Source: Motacilla alba alba
Lineage: Eukaryota > Chordata > Aves > Passeriformes > Motacillidae
Assembly (NCBI RefSeq): GCF_015832195.1
Contig: NC_052020.1
Span: 930,001 to 994,000 of the forward strand
Length of the DNA stretch: 64,000 nt
Direction: 5' to 3'
This document shows, one piece after another, positions 46,675 to 59,761 of this stretch (positions are counted from its first letter, which is position 1; the number at the start of each line of letters is the position of its first letter). The position numbers and the translations under genes are program-made. The notes below the pieces were generated by a model that ran no database searches, was not told where the DNA came from, and saw only the letters and a list, made by a program, of their open reading frames with translations.

Positions 46675-49600
46675 GTAAGAGCCTTTGGTTCTTCCCCCTC
46701 CCTGCCCTGAGGCTGGATCATACAAGAGAAACCTTGAGTTCTGGCTCTTGCTCATCCTTTTGGCCTTTCTGATGTTAAGGGTGGGTTTTCTCCCTTCTTC
46801 ACTCCACGCTCTTGCTGGGCTGTCTTTAACTCTGCACAAGTGGGGCGTGTTTAAAAGTGTGTACAAAAGAAAGAATGTTTGAGTGTCTGGTAGGCACAGT
46901 TTTGAATGTAGCAATAGATTAGACCTAGCAAGTTTTACTCTTGGTGCTTCAGAGGGTTTTCAAGCTCATAGGGTTTCTGCACTGCTATTTCCACTGTATG
47001 ATTCCACATGTGTACTCTCTGTTGTGTATAAAATGTCTTTCTGTGTTTCTTAGACTTCTCCTTTAGATTTCAAGTTCTCCTCTCCTCATTAGCAGCACTT
47101 ACCTTGCTGCTTCTCTGCTGTCTGTACTCAGATGCTGTGCGCCATGATCTGAAGGATTGCACTGCCCATCTCTGATGGTGCAGTGCTTGCCAGGTATTTG
47201 TCAGTGAGACCATGCTGGGCACTATTTGCAAATCTTATTTTCTAGGAACTTTAGTGATAAAATTTTAATAAGCACAGAATGCTGAACATAAAGAAAAATT
47301 CTGCTGGGCTGGGGGTTTAATTCTGAACTGCTAGAAAACAAGGAGAATCTGAATTTATCTTGTTGAAGGAAAAAGCTGAACAAAGGCTTCTCTTATCCTT
47401 GCCATCACAACTGCTGTTATCTGGCTATATCCCTGTAGCTAAATCCTGTGACTTGCTGCTGATCACAAGTGTGTCTCAGATTTGTACAGGGAAGAAACTT
47501 ATTGGGAAGCAAGTAAATAAGTTCCCCACTCCAGGCTATGCACGTCATCGTAGCCTCTTCTGCTGGCTATGAATGAAAGAAAAACTGCAATCCTGACTCT
47601 TCAAAGTACACACAAAACACAACAACTTGGTGTAGGCCTGTGCCCTAAGTTTTGTCTTTTCCCTTATGCAACACTTAGCAATATGATAGAAAGAGCACAA
47701 CATTGCAATACAGCTTTGACTGGTGAACTGGGCTGCGACTGTGTGAATCCAATCCTGCACCTTTCAAATGGGAGCTGAAAGAATCTGAGTAGCTGCTGGT
47801 GCTGCAGGGCCTGAGGGCTCTGGACATTGATGAACTGGCCACAAAGCAGACATAAAAGGAGAAAAATAGTCTGGTGGAGAAAAAGTGGCTTCTAGAGTTG
47901 GAGTCTGATATTGTATGGTTTACAGGCAGTTACTGCAGTGGGCAGATTGCAGAGCAATGTCAGAAATACCAGTGTTTCTGAGGGCCTGTCCTCACTGTGA
48001 TGAGCTCACTAACAAACACTCTTTGCACTGTGCTCTACACACTTGTCCAAATTATTATTTTTCATTATTTCATACCTGAAATAGAACAGAAATCACAGGA
48101 AATACTTCATCTTTCAGGAAAACCTGCCCAGCCACATTTTGTTGGTATTACTGTACTGTATAGTATTTTTATGATTTGCTGGGCCTTTTATTTAGGCTTG
48201 CCTTTCTTACCCTCCAGTGCCTTAAATCCTCAGGTTCCTGGCCCCAAGCAGGGAGACAGAAATTGAGAGGAAGGTAACCTTTGCTTTGGCTGCCTTGGCT
48301 TGGTGTTACATGTCATTTTATACAAAATCACACTGTGCAGAGCTATAGTTAGTCTCAGAGAAAAATTCAACCCTCTACAGGATTTTATGCTACTCCTCTA
48401 ACCCTTTCTCTGGCTTCTCTTCTCTGCAGAACTAAATTAGATTTCTACAGTCCTCTTTATCCCATAATGAATGCTGAAGACCTGGTAATAGGCATATGTT
48501 TGGAGCTGATGGATGTTTGGAATGGGAGAGATTGTAAAGATGATTTATGGGCTTTCCTACTATTAGTTTAAATCTTGAAATATTTATTTTAAAACTTACT
48601 TTCCCTTTTACGATATTCTATTTTCCATTTTTTTCTCCCTTCTAGCATTGCTGAGATGAATCCTTTATATTCAGTGTCATTCTGTGTTTTTGTTAGTAGC
48701 TCTTTAGCTTGCAGGTGTTGCTGCTTGTAAGATAAGTGGGTTACTCTGGGTTTCCCTGTAATGTTACCTGAGGGGGCAAACACTTGGTTTGTGCTTGCAA
48801 TGGGCTCCAGCTCTGCTTCTCACAGGGATCTGTCAGAATCCTAATTATAAGTGGTATTTTCACTCTGCAGCATTCGCCAGGGATGGCAGCTTCTCTTAAC
48901 TTGATGCAAGATTTCTTTCTGTGGTGCCGCAGCCATGGGCTTCACAGGCAGGAAACGTCACCCTGTGGGAAGTGACTAGAAAGAAAAAGTGAGACCAGAG
49001 ATCTGGCAGAGTCCAAATGGGCACGTTTTAATGAATCCCAAATTTCTGTAGACCTGTATTTTGGAAAAGAGCAGTGCAAGAACTGGATGGGTTTTTTTTT
49101 AAAATTCCAGAAGGCTGATTTCAGAAACCATTAATTCAAGTATAGGGCCAAAGTCTGTACATTTGTCTTGAACAAAATGTGCTGTAGCATTTTATTTCAT
49201 GTACTTCAAGGGGTGTCAAGCAAATTATCTATGACTTTCCCTAAAACCTTGGTGCAGTTTTTCAAGTTCCCAATTATGCTTCAGGAGACCTCAATTAATC
49301 TCTTTGTGAAGTTTTCCTTTTTTTAAAATAAGTGTTTGGAGTTAGAAAACTGTGAAAAGGCCAGTGTGTGCCATTTAAAAGTGGAAAATAGATTTTGCAG
49401 GTCCTAAAATTTCGATCCTTTATTTAATAAAGCCGTTTGCATGGCTTAATGTGTGTATTTCACCATACCATCTTTTCTGGTGGAATTCTGATGAAGATTG
49501 CTCTGCATTGTTTTATAAATGCTGATAGGTACATTAGTAGTAGAATTTAATTTGATTGAAGGATAAAAAAGGCACATTTCAGTGACTATTGTATGTTGAG

Positions 49601-51709
49601 AACAGAAGTTTTATTAAAACAAGTAAAGTATCAATGTTGTTTATTTGAGTCTCATTTGGGTCTTAGTCATGTTGGTGACTAAGCAACTGCACAGATTTCA
49701 GGTGTTATACTGTATTTTTTAGTGTCAGATCAGACTCTTTCTCGTTCTCCCCAGTAGTGCTGTTTGCTTTGCAGAGATAAGGTACAAGTAAGTTTACAAT
49801 TTGGCAATATAATTATTTTTTTTATTTCAAAAGCAACAGAATTTTATTTTTATTTTCAGAGAAGAGGCTTAAAAAATGTGACCACACCCATGACTGCTGG
49901 TGTTTAATTAGACCTTAGAAACATATTTAAAAGCATTGCCTGAGCTGTAGACTGCTGGCATTGTGGTTTATTCCCCCTGGTTTGTGGCATTCTCCCCTCT
50001 GGGGACAGGGTAGTGACCTTCTGACCACTGGAGCCCTGGTTTGACTTTTGAGTCTTTTTGCTGGTGTTGAGCACCACTGCATTACAAAGTACCTCTTGAA
50101 GGTATTTTCAGATGATTTGAAATCTCTCTAAAAAAGCTGGTTGTTAGCCATGATGAGTTCAGCTTCGTGGGGAGGCAGTGGGCATTAGTGTGTCCAGAGT
50201 ATGCCTTGTAAAATTTCATACTATAGCAGTAATTATCATGCTCTAGGACATTTTTATTTCTCATTACAGTTAATAATATTGCAGTAGAGGCTCATATTTT
50301 GCAAGGTTCATTCCTTTTCCTTGAAGCATTACTTATGAATTAAATATTCCTACATGTTCAGTGTAATAATTCTCATTTTGTCCTGAGATTTCCATGAATA
50401 CAGCTATTGAACTGCAGTAATAATGCTGGATATCACAGGATGTGAATTTTATGTCTTGCACTGTTGAGAATTAGCACAGACTGGTAAAAAGTGGGTCAGG
50501 TGCAGCCATATCACCTGTGAGAGGTTGTCCTCAAAACACTGACTGAAAAGAAACTTTTCAAAAAGTATCCAGAGCTTTTCATTAAAAAGTTATATTTCTG
50601 TGGTAATTCTTAAGAGATATTTGGGAATAGAAGATTGGCTGATTTTTTTTCCTTTACAAAAGCAGCGATGAACTCAAGACTACTGTTCAAATGCAAGCCT
50701 GATTTCATAGCACAGCCGAGTTTGAAGATGGCTTACTTGCAGATCATACAACTATGAAAAACCTGTTGATAGCAATCTCCTGGGGAAAACCTTTGGTCTT
50801 GCTTTCTCTCTGTTTGGATTCTTGTTCTTCCCTTACCTGAATGTCAGGAAAGTGCCAAGACAAACAGAAATATCTGAAACCAAGGAAATAGGCCAAGTTT
50901 ATCCAAACCTGCATTCATTTTTGGGCTGTGGTTTGTGCATCGGGAAGGCTTTACTTTATCTGCCTGCATTGATTCTCTGCATTAGTTAATGGTCTTGTTG
51001 CTGAAATCATTATTGCGCCGTCTTCACAGAAGCAAGCTCTCAGAAGGGTTGACAGGGGATTGACATGAAAAGAGGGCTGTGCAGTGCTGGTTAGGAATCA
51101 AATGCTAAAAAGCATATATTTATGTATAGAGCAGGAAATCTGTTCCCACTGTGGATTTGAGAAAAACGTTGGCTGTCGTTACAAACTCTGCCTTTTACTT
51201 TAGTAACATTTAGGGCTGCAACTGGAATTAATGAAGGCAATTCTTTGAGCATATGTCTGCTTCTGCGTGTCGTGGGCTGTTGCTGGGACTGCAGTGAGGT
51301 GTGCCAGCCACTGTGGATGCATCTGAAAAGACAGAAGAAGGAAATAACCGGAGGCAAACCCTTGTCCTCTGCCCATCTGTTCCAGTTGCCACCAGAAGTT
51401 AGAGCATAATGTTCTTATTCATGTCCTGGCCATGCAGTTCAGAATTCTGGTGGGAAAAAATATGAACTACTAATGTAAATAGACTCTGAGATTTTTGTGA
51501 GGACACTGGATCCTGAAGATGACGTCCTGGACTGGCTGTGGACTGTTGTCTCCTCTTACTTGTAAGTCGTTGTGACAGTGAATTTGATTCCTGCTTTAAA
51601 GGGGAGAGGCTGTGGAGTAGGATATCACAATGAAGTGTGAAACAGAGCAGAAAAGAGAAGCACACTGCTGATGAATAAGGCCATTTATCCCAATCATTCT
51701 TCCCCCGTG
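46675..51709 (+). other. Downstream intron, first part
   Basis: Intron opening with the GTAAGA donor. Its first bases, TAAGAGCC, remain in frame for some distance, giving a 121-codon frame that spans the exon; the intronic part has no protein similarity I recognise. No mobile element recognised. Confidence 0.65.
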
Positions 51710-51710
51710 T

Positions 51711-51911
51711 GGTTTTTTTGGGGGGTTTTTTTTGTTTGTTTGTTTTTGTTTGGTTTTTGTTTTGTTTTTGTTTTTGTTTGTTTTTTGTTTCTTTTCTTCT
51801 GTATTGGTTGGTTTGGGGTGGGTTTTGTTTTGTTTTTTTTTAAATTTTGTTTGTTTGTTTTTGTTTTTTGGGGTTGTTTTGGTGTTTTTTTTTTTTTTAT
51901 TTTCTTTTTTT
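51711..51911 (+). repeat. T/G-only low-complexity tract
   Basis: About 200 bases made almost entirely of T and G, with TTTG and TTTTTG units and two G-rich knots. The complementary strand therefore reads as a K/N/T/Q-rich open frame, and the plus strand as an F/V/C/L-rich one. None of these is a gene. Confidence 0.9.
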
Positions 51912-52440
51912 TGTGACTCCTCACACCTTTTTCTCCTCCTGTGTTCATTGGTTCTTCTTTTCATCCAGGGGTGATCTTGTTCCTTGGTCTTTATTGTCTC
52001 AGCCACTTTCCTTGGATTCCTTCTACCCTGGCAGTCTGCTCTTTTTGAATGCTTACTTCCTCACTCCCCATCCCTACAACTCATCCTTCTTTGTGAGCTT
52101 GTGTCCTTCAGGTGGGGTCTCCATTTTCCATGTTCTCAAGTTCCAGGGTACCTGTGCCTCTTATAATTGCCTCCATCCCAGCATTTACTGCACTTTCTCA
52201 CAAACTGCGTTCCTCCATCTCCCCATCTCACCATTCAGCTTTCCCTCGCTTTTAGCTGCAGTAATTAAACTCCTGCCTGAATCATCCCTCCCTGCCTTCC
52301 TCCACCCCCAGTAACAGTCTGGCCCTTCTTTTTTTGGGCATATTTTTTTCATTTCTCGCTTTCTTCCTTTCTCTATCCATTGCCTCCTTTTCCATTTTCT
52401 TTTTTCCCATTTTCCATTTTCTTTTTGCATTCATTCAAGA
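51912..52440 (+). repeat. Pyrimidine-rich strand-biased tract
   Basis: Follows the T/G tract and is strongly T+C rich on the plus strand, with runs such as TTTCTCCTCC and TTCCATTTTCTTTTTTCCC. It may be a decayed expansion. No coding potential was recognised. Confidence 0.6.
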
Positions 52441-52531
52441 ACAATTATGAAGTATACTTTTCAGGCAGCTTTCCTGACTCCCCCATGCCTGAACTCCATA
52501 GTCCATCAGATTCAAGGACTGACATTTCATC

Positions 52532-52544
52532 CCACGAGGGGGCA
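52532..52544 (+). promoter_or_regulatory. CTCF-like core motif
   Basis: CCACGAGGGGGCA matches the core CCASYAGRKGGCR at 12 of 13 positions; only the fifth base differs. A single short match in intron is weak evidence. Confidence 0.3.
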
Positions 52545-55500
52545 GGGATAGCTTCCCTTTCTGGAGGCAAGGCTCTGGGTTTTGTGTGCTTGTCATTATA
52601 GTTGTTTGAAAGCTGTTTGTTACGTTGGGAACCATCAGAGTCTCCTTTGTTTACAACTCCAGTGGAAGGTCCTTAGCCTTCCTTTTCTGGGCAGTTAGGA
52701 GAGTTCCAGTGCTGTGAGACCATTTGCCTCTGTGGAAGCTCTGTGTGCTCCAAAGGTGTTGGCAGTGACAAAGTGGCCTTTTCAGCAGAACAGTTATTTC
52801 AGTCATCTACAATGCACCATTGTTCAGTCTGTTGGTATGGCTGGAGAAGCAACATTTCCACGTGTGTGCCAGCTGACAGCAGAGCCTCTGTCCACATCAG
52901 GGGGCAGCTGTGCAGGGCAGAGCTTTTATTGCAGTCTCCTGACATCAGACTTTATGACTCAAGCATTCAGATAATGCTATGAATTGAATCTTCCCTAGCC
53001 AAAAGGGGCCAAAAGTTAATGTATGGTCATCTTATCTTTTATTCCATCTGTGAGGCGATTTAGCTTGTTCAGTCCTGATCCACTTACAAGGTAGCAGTCT
53101 GATGAATACCTTTTCCTGTGTCAGATTCAGCACACAAAGTCCAAGAGGACTGGCCTTGTTTAATGGTGGCTGTTTTACCTTGAACCCCAGTGTGCCTTCT
53201 CATGACACAGCCCTCAGTGTGGGCATACTCAAGTGTGCCCTCATGTTCCTGGTCATAGCAAAGCCTGAAACAGACGAATAAATTACAGTTCCAGTTTCTA
53301 GGTGATGATAAATAGCTGCACGCTGGCACTTTGGAGTATTCTGGAAGAATTATTTGGGTCATCTAACAGAAAATAGCATCACCTGTGTCAGGTGTGATTC
53401 AGAAGCCTAATGTGACCACACTTAGAAGCTGCAGTCACATTCACTGAGAGCAGGCTTGGTTTAAGCTCTTCTGGTGGTGATGAAGAATTCACCCTGTGTG
53501 CCTTGGAGGTGCTCTGGGCTGCTGGCATCCTGGCTCTGAGGATGCCAGCACATAAATACTGCCTTGGGCACTTCTCAGTACCATCACTGTGATTTTAGCC
53601 TTAAAATTAATCTCTAGAGAGCCCTGAGAAATTGCTTGGTTAAAAAAACCTGTTTCTTTCCCCCCCTCTCACATTTGTCAGATTATTTTGCCTTCAAAAA
53701 TGCTTGAATGGTTTCTGTTGATAGTGTTCTCAAGAACGTGTCACTAAATTCAAGTAGCAGCCAGAGGTATAGATTTGGTGCAGCAAAAAACATTCATGAG
53801 CAAAGTGCCAATATCTGTTGATGTCAGTAAGATACTGTGCTTTGATCAGATTATTTCCTTTTGACGTCTTTTCCCATGGAGTCTTAAATAGAAATTGTAT
53901 TTGAAATATTCTAGTAATGTGAGCTCTTATGAGCCTGAATGACTTCTTAAAGGATTTCTTCCTCTTTCCTTATCAAAAGAATGGCACTTATAATTGAAAG
54001 AGTTTGACAGGGCGTGGGGAAAATACTCTGTAATGTCAGACAAAGGAGTTAAAGGATTTTGTCCTACAGAAAGTTAAGAAATGAAAATTGCTTTTTAAAT
54101 GAACTTCGTTAAGATTTACCTTTTCTTCTCAACCCAAGCATACTTTTCTTAAAAAGAAAAATGAATAAAAAGAGATCTTTCATAGAATCAATGCTGAGTT
54201 CTTAACTTTAAGTAGTGGTAATAACACTTCCTTCCAGAGCTGACAATTTCAAACACTTCAATTTCTTTGTGATAGAACCTCAAAATTCTTGATGTGCTGA
54301 AGGGCCCAAGTCATGGTAAGAGATTTGCCTGAAGAAGTATTTAAGAGTGTTCAAGCATATCACTAAATGATAAAAATCAGTTAGCAAAATATATTGATAA
54401 ATTACAGATTAATCTTTGGTCACTACACAGAGGCATATTTATAGGCATTGCTAGATATTTTAAAGACATTGTGGAACCTACTCTAAGTCTAAAGTTCAAG
54501 TACAGAACATTTTAACAAAGGAAATGTGAATTCTAAAAGAACTAAAACAATTCATGCTGGCTTTTCTTTTGGCCTGCTTTTCTGTGGATATGTTTGGCAT
54601 TGAGTTCTTTGAAAGTGTTCTCAAAGTATATTCGATGGCCAAATTTTAAATTACTCGACTTTACTTCTTCACTGCTAGTGATTTCTGGGGATGTTACTAA
54701 AATGGTGTTCCTTCCTTTCGCCCTGGAAAAGCAACCTGTTTAAAGTCGTGTGCTTCAACGAGCAGCCTGGGAAAACTTTGGGGAAGCTCAGTTTAAAACT
54801 TTGTGGAAAATGTGATGAATGTGAATAAAAGCTAAAACTTTCATTTATGAGGATGCAAGTACCAAGGGAAAAATGAGGATTTAGGGGTTAGGCTGTGAGA
54901 GAGTGAGAATTCCTGCTTGTTTTTCCTCACCTGGTTTATTTGGAAAAAAAAGGTTTTGTTTTCATTGGGCCTCCGTGGCCAGAGTTGCTGTTAACACCAC
55001 TTAGTGGAACTCTGTTGTGAGAGTCTGGGGGTGCATGAGTTTGTATGGATGGAGATACAGGTTATATGCTGAAAATACAAATGGTCTTCATGTTCTTTTT
55101 GGTTTTCACAAGCGTCTAGAGTCTGTTAGATTTTTGGTAGGTTCTGCAGTCAATTTCCTACATGACTGGGCAACTCTTACTCTCCTGGCTGTCTGACTGG
55201 GGACCTGTGTGGAGCTGAATTCTTTTGCCACATCCCAATGGCATTTTGCAATGGAGTTTGTGAATGAAATGAAGGTTTTGGTTTTATTTTTCTTATTAGT
55301 TTCCTTTCAAACATAATCTGAGAGCAGTGGTAGATGCTTTTTGGTACCAACTCAAAGGACAAATTGTCTTTCATTAAATTTAAAGGGGTTTGTCTGCACT
55401 GCAGTGTGAACTTTCAACTGAGTAATTCGGAATCATGATGAATGCTAAATAACATGGCAGCATGAATCATTGTTGTTTTTGTTTGGCAGCAGGGAAAACC

Positions 55501-55972
55501 TTGATGGAATAGCTAAGTGCTTTCAGTTTTCTCCAGATAGCTCAGTGTCGGCTGCTGCATTGCTCCTTTGCTCCTCACTGACACTCCTTTGGCCCAGTGC
55601 CTGTCTAATCATTGTTTAATGTTTCAAAAGCTGCCACCTTCTATTTGAAGCAATCTTTTCAAGCAGTACAAATACCAGTAGATTTGCATACAGTAGAGAA
55701 ATAGAAATAATTGGAAAAATAAAGTATAAAAATAAATAAGAAATGAGATGTTAAGAGCATTAATGTTTTATGAAGGTGAAAAAAAATCTGCATAGCTAAT
55801 CAAATTATGGTGAAATTTAAGGAAGCCTGAAGATATTTCTGTGGCTAAATAGATGATCTATCAGTCTTGCAGGCTATGGAATAATTATTTCTCCCCACCT
55901 ATTGCTCCTAATCTCAAGCTTTGCTCATGTACATGAAGTGGAAGGAGAGCAACAAGGTCTTCTAAAATGAGA

Positions 55973-56034
55973 AACAAGTTGCAACTCATTTGCCAGCGAA
56001 TAAACAAGTTGACAACTTATCTGCCAGCAAATTA
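55973..56034 (+). repeat. Diverged tandem duplication, about 30-bp unit
   Basis: AACAAGTTGCAACTCATTTG-CCAGCGAATA is followed by ACAAGTTGACAACTTATCTG-CCAGCAAATT. Two copies with several substitutions and a 1-base indel. Confidence 0.7.
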
Positions 56035-56756
56035 ACCATGATTTCTGTTTTTTGTTACCATGAATGACTGCAGTGTCAGTACTTGAAAAATGTATTCACA
56101 TTCCCTTGTCAAATAAGTGACTGTGGTTCCCTGCCTTCTGGTGTTATTATTACTGTGCAGGCAACAAGTTTGAAACATCTCCCCGTGGTCTGCTTCTCAT
56201 ATGAAATGTCTAGGATTACATTTCAGTGATATTTGTGCACTTGAAACTTCTCAGTAGTTCATAGGCTTTGACAACCAGTTTGGAACATGCAAGTGAAGCT
56301 GAGTAGCACTGGGTCTGGTTTTGTGTGTTCTCTCATCAGGTATCTCTGTTTCCAAGGAAATGGGGTTTTTTTCTCTTTACCAATCTCTCCCCCCCACAAA
56401 TTGATAAAATGCAAGGAATGTCGAGGCAAAAGTTGTGTGACTGTGTGTATGGTTAATGTCTCTTGTGTCCAAGATGGAGACCTGCTTGACTCTGAAGGTT
56501 CCTGTTCATCTAGGAATAAATCTTACAGCATCTGAGCTTAGAGCATTAGTCCAATATGTGAAAATAGACTTCAGGAAAGCTTTTTCACCAGAAAAATTCA
56601 GCTATAGCATAGCCAAGAAAAAAAAAAAGGAAAAAGGTAGGTTGGTTAAAAAAAGGGAGATTTTTTTTGACTGAGAAGTAAAGACTTTGTGCAGAATTTC
56701 CTTCTCCTGGGGAGCCCAAAGACTGACTAAGAGCAAGAGAAATAGTCAAGGTTTCT

Positions 56757-56779
56757 TTGGTTGGTTGGTTGGTTGGTTT
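56757..56779 (+). repeat. (TTGG)n microsatellite
   Basis: Five to six TTGG units followed by a T-rich run. Confidence 0.85.
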
Positions 56780-59744
56780 TTGGTTTTTTTTTATATTGTC
56801 TAGATCTGCACACTGCTAGAGCTATCTGAAGTAAGCTGCATCTGACATCTGACTTTGGAAATTTTCATTTAGTGTGTCTCCATGCTTCAGCAATTACATC
56901 TCCCAGAGGAGAAGAACATCACAAAATAATGAAGTTAGAGGAAACCTCAGTGACTTGTTAAAAGGAGCATCATCACACGTGGGCACAGAATGATCACATA
57001 GATCATAGGAAGACAATTTCATATTAAATAAGAGAATTTGTACTTTAGTTTTACCCTACAAGCCTGAAAAGATCAGTTGTACACAGTGATACAGAAGTAC
57101 TTTACAGGTTGCCTGATACTCAGTTGACCCTGAGCAGTATTTTACGTAACTCCAACTAAACTTTCACTGATCTGCTCTTCTCCTGAAATCTGAGTAAATG
57201 CCTCTATAACTGTATGCCCCAGTAGGAGCTCTGGGAAGAGTTTGATAGCAGGGAGTGTTGGTAGTTCATATCCTTGAAAACACATTGGGCATGGGAACTG
57301 CTCGGTGTTTCTCTCTCTGATGGAAATACAGCAGCCTGGAATCCTCTGCAAAGCTTCAGACATCATGTGGGCAGAGCACTTCTGCAGGAGCCAGGTCAGT
57401 AAATCCTGTGCAAAGCAGTCAAAATTACTGTTTTACTGCAGGCTGCAGAATGGGATTTTTGGTTGGTTTTGCAGATGTGCAGTCATAGTCCCTGAGGTGA
57501 GAATGGTACAATAATTTAGTGTTCAAGCTTCCATCACAGACAGCTCTTGGTGCTGGTGTGCTGCCTCTCTCAAATGATGCTGAGATTAAACTAAGCATGA
57601 TACTAAATCTAAAGAAGATTAGATACATGAAAGCTTTCTGTTGAAAATTGTTTTTAAAAACAAAAGGGAAAAAACAGGGTTTTTCAACTGAAAAAGTTTT
57701 AGGGTTTGTTTTACTTTTATTTTTCAATAGTTTTTTTTATCCTTATGTCAGTACTCCATCTTTACCAAATGTCTAAAGCTTTTAAGTTTTATTTCTAATT
57801 TGTGGACCAATCTTGAAAGGTGCTGACTCTTAGAACTTAATTTTTCATTAATAGGCTGTGTTCTGCTGTGTGACATAGGTTCTTTCTTGTGACATAGAAA
57901 AATATTATCCATAAAGTTGTATGATTAGTCCAGAGGAGGGTTACCACCAAATGAAGGAAATCCAGTCCTTCAGTGGTGTTAGGTCAGCTCACATAGCCCA
58001 TCTCCTCAAATGAGAAGTGGTTCATCACTGAAAGTGTTGTCTGCCTGAATGGGGGCAACTGAAACCTCTGTGATCCTGTCAGCTCTCACCAGAAGTTTCA
58101 GCTCCTTGGAGCACCCATCTGAGAGCCAACAGAGTCCACCAGGAAGAGGATTGCAAAACTGAGCCCGAGTCACTTCCAGAGATCTGTAATTCATGCTGCG
58201 AGCTCGGCACAGGTTAGACGTGTCCAATATTTGTTCTTTTTACCACTCTTTCAATAACGCGCAAAAATTAGGAAGTCAGGGGTCTTTTAAAATATCTAAA
58301 AAGAAAAACCTTAGGGAAGGTGAATTAATAAAATGGTCTGTTAAACTAACCATCATTTTATGGCCCTGAACTTGAAACACTGAGAGAAATTATTTAGGTG
58401 CAGTAAAATGGAAAAAAAAAAGGAGGAGGGTCTAATCAGCTTTCCTTATAATGGAAAACACCCTAGAAAAGTATGCCTGTTGCTTCAGAGTATATCAAAC
58501 TGAGTTTAATCAGCTGTGCATTACTGCATAATAGCTCAATCGACTTCAGGTGAGCAAGAAAGAAAGTAGAGGAATTTTTCAGTAGAACTATAAAAGAAGA
58601 TGCATGTTCAATAGTTTGCTTGACTTCCTGGGTTTGGATTATCATAGTTACCAAAGTAACATGAAAAACAGCAGTGCATGATTTATCTAGCTCAGGATCT
58701 TATGCATCAAGACTTGGCTCTGATGTATGACAAAGCATATTTCAAAAATTTTATGAATTTTTATGGTGTTGCACAGTGTTGTGTGCACCCTGTGGCTTAG
58801 AGTTCATATGGAATATTTTCTAGAAAATTCTAAATTCTCTGGATGGACTCTGCTCCACTGCTATTTTGGCTGTCTTTCCCCATCCTAATAGAGCAGTAGT
58901 GGGGTGATTCATTTAATATAGAACAATGATCACTTAGCTTATTCCAAATGCAACCTGAGTCAGCAAATCTGTGTGCTGGAGGTAGATTTTATTTCAGTTA
59001 AGTTTCCACACTCAGAAACTTTTAATCACAGCAGGTTTGTCTGGTTATCAGATCCAGGCTTTCTGCAGGTTTAACTTCCCCAACCTGCCCATCTCCAGTT
59101 GAACTAAGTGGATTTCTGATTCTGGTCATTTCTAAAGGTTTGTATCAGTGTGAAACTGCATTTCTGTCTGTGCCATACGTACCCATTACAGAAGGAATTC
59201 CTGTGATTTATATAAATGGCTGTGGCAAGGGAATGGTGTTTGCTCTGCCTTCGCACTATATTTTTAAAATGTGATGCCACGTGCAGTTACCTGTGTAATC
59301 AGTTACTTGTTAAGTGGTTTCCTGGCTGATAAAGACCTATAAAAGCAACAGTAAATATAAAATAAGTATGTTTCTATTTTTTAATGGGTCCTTTTAGAGA
59401 TGGAAGGTCATTCTCTGTGAGTTTTGGATAATTTGATTAAAGCTACTGTTGAAATTGAGGAATAAACTGCCTGCATTATCCTATTACCAGCAGAACCCGT
59501 GTTGACTAAGCTTCTGCCCAGACACTCAGTAGCATCCCAAAAGGGGATTAACTAGTGACAGCTGAGAAATAGGTGAATTATAGAGAATAAATAGCCAGTT
59601 TTGAAGGGAGCAGTGAGCAGATCTTTGGCCTGTCACTATAGGTACTGCACAGCAATCCTCAGAGTACCTGCAAAGCTGCCTGACAGTTCCACATCTCTTC
59701 GGTAGAATGAAGCACCAGCAATGCCCTGTCTGGCATTCTTCTGG

Positions 59745-59761
59745 AAAAAAAAAAAAAAAAA
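59745..59761 (+). repeat. Poly-A run
   Basis: Seventeen adenines. On the minus strand it produces the run of Phe in an otherwise featureless 128-codon frame (59636-60022). Confidence 0.85.

Noticed and set aside
46675..46772. Extension of the 121-codon frame past the second exon
   Set aside because: The GTAAGA donor and the phase match to the known protein show that the exon ends at 46674; the extension is intron.
51596..52006. Lys/Asn/Thr-rich 136-codon minus-strand frame
   Set aside because: Direct translation of the T/G low-complexity tract; not a protein-coding signal.
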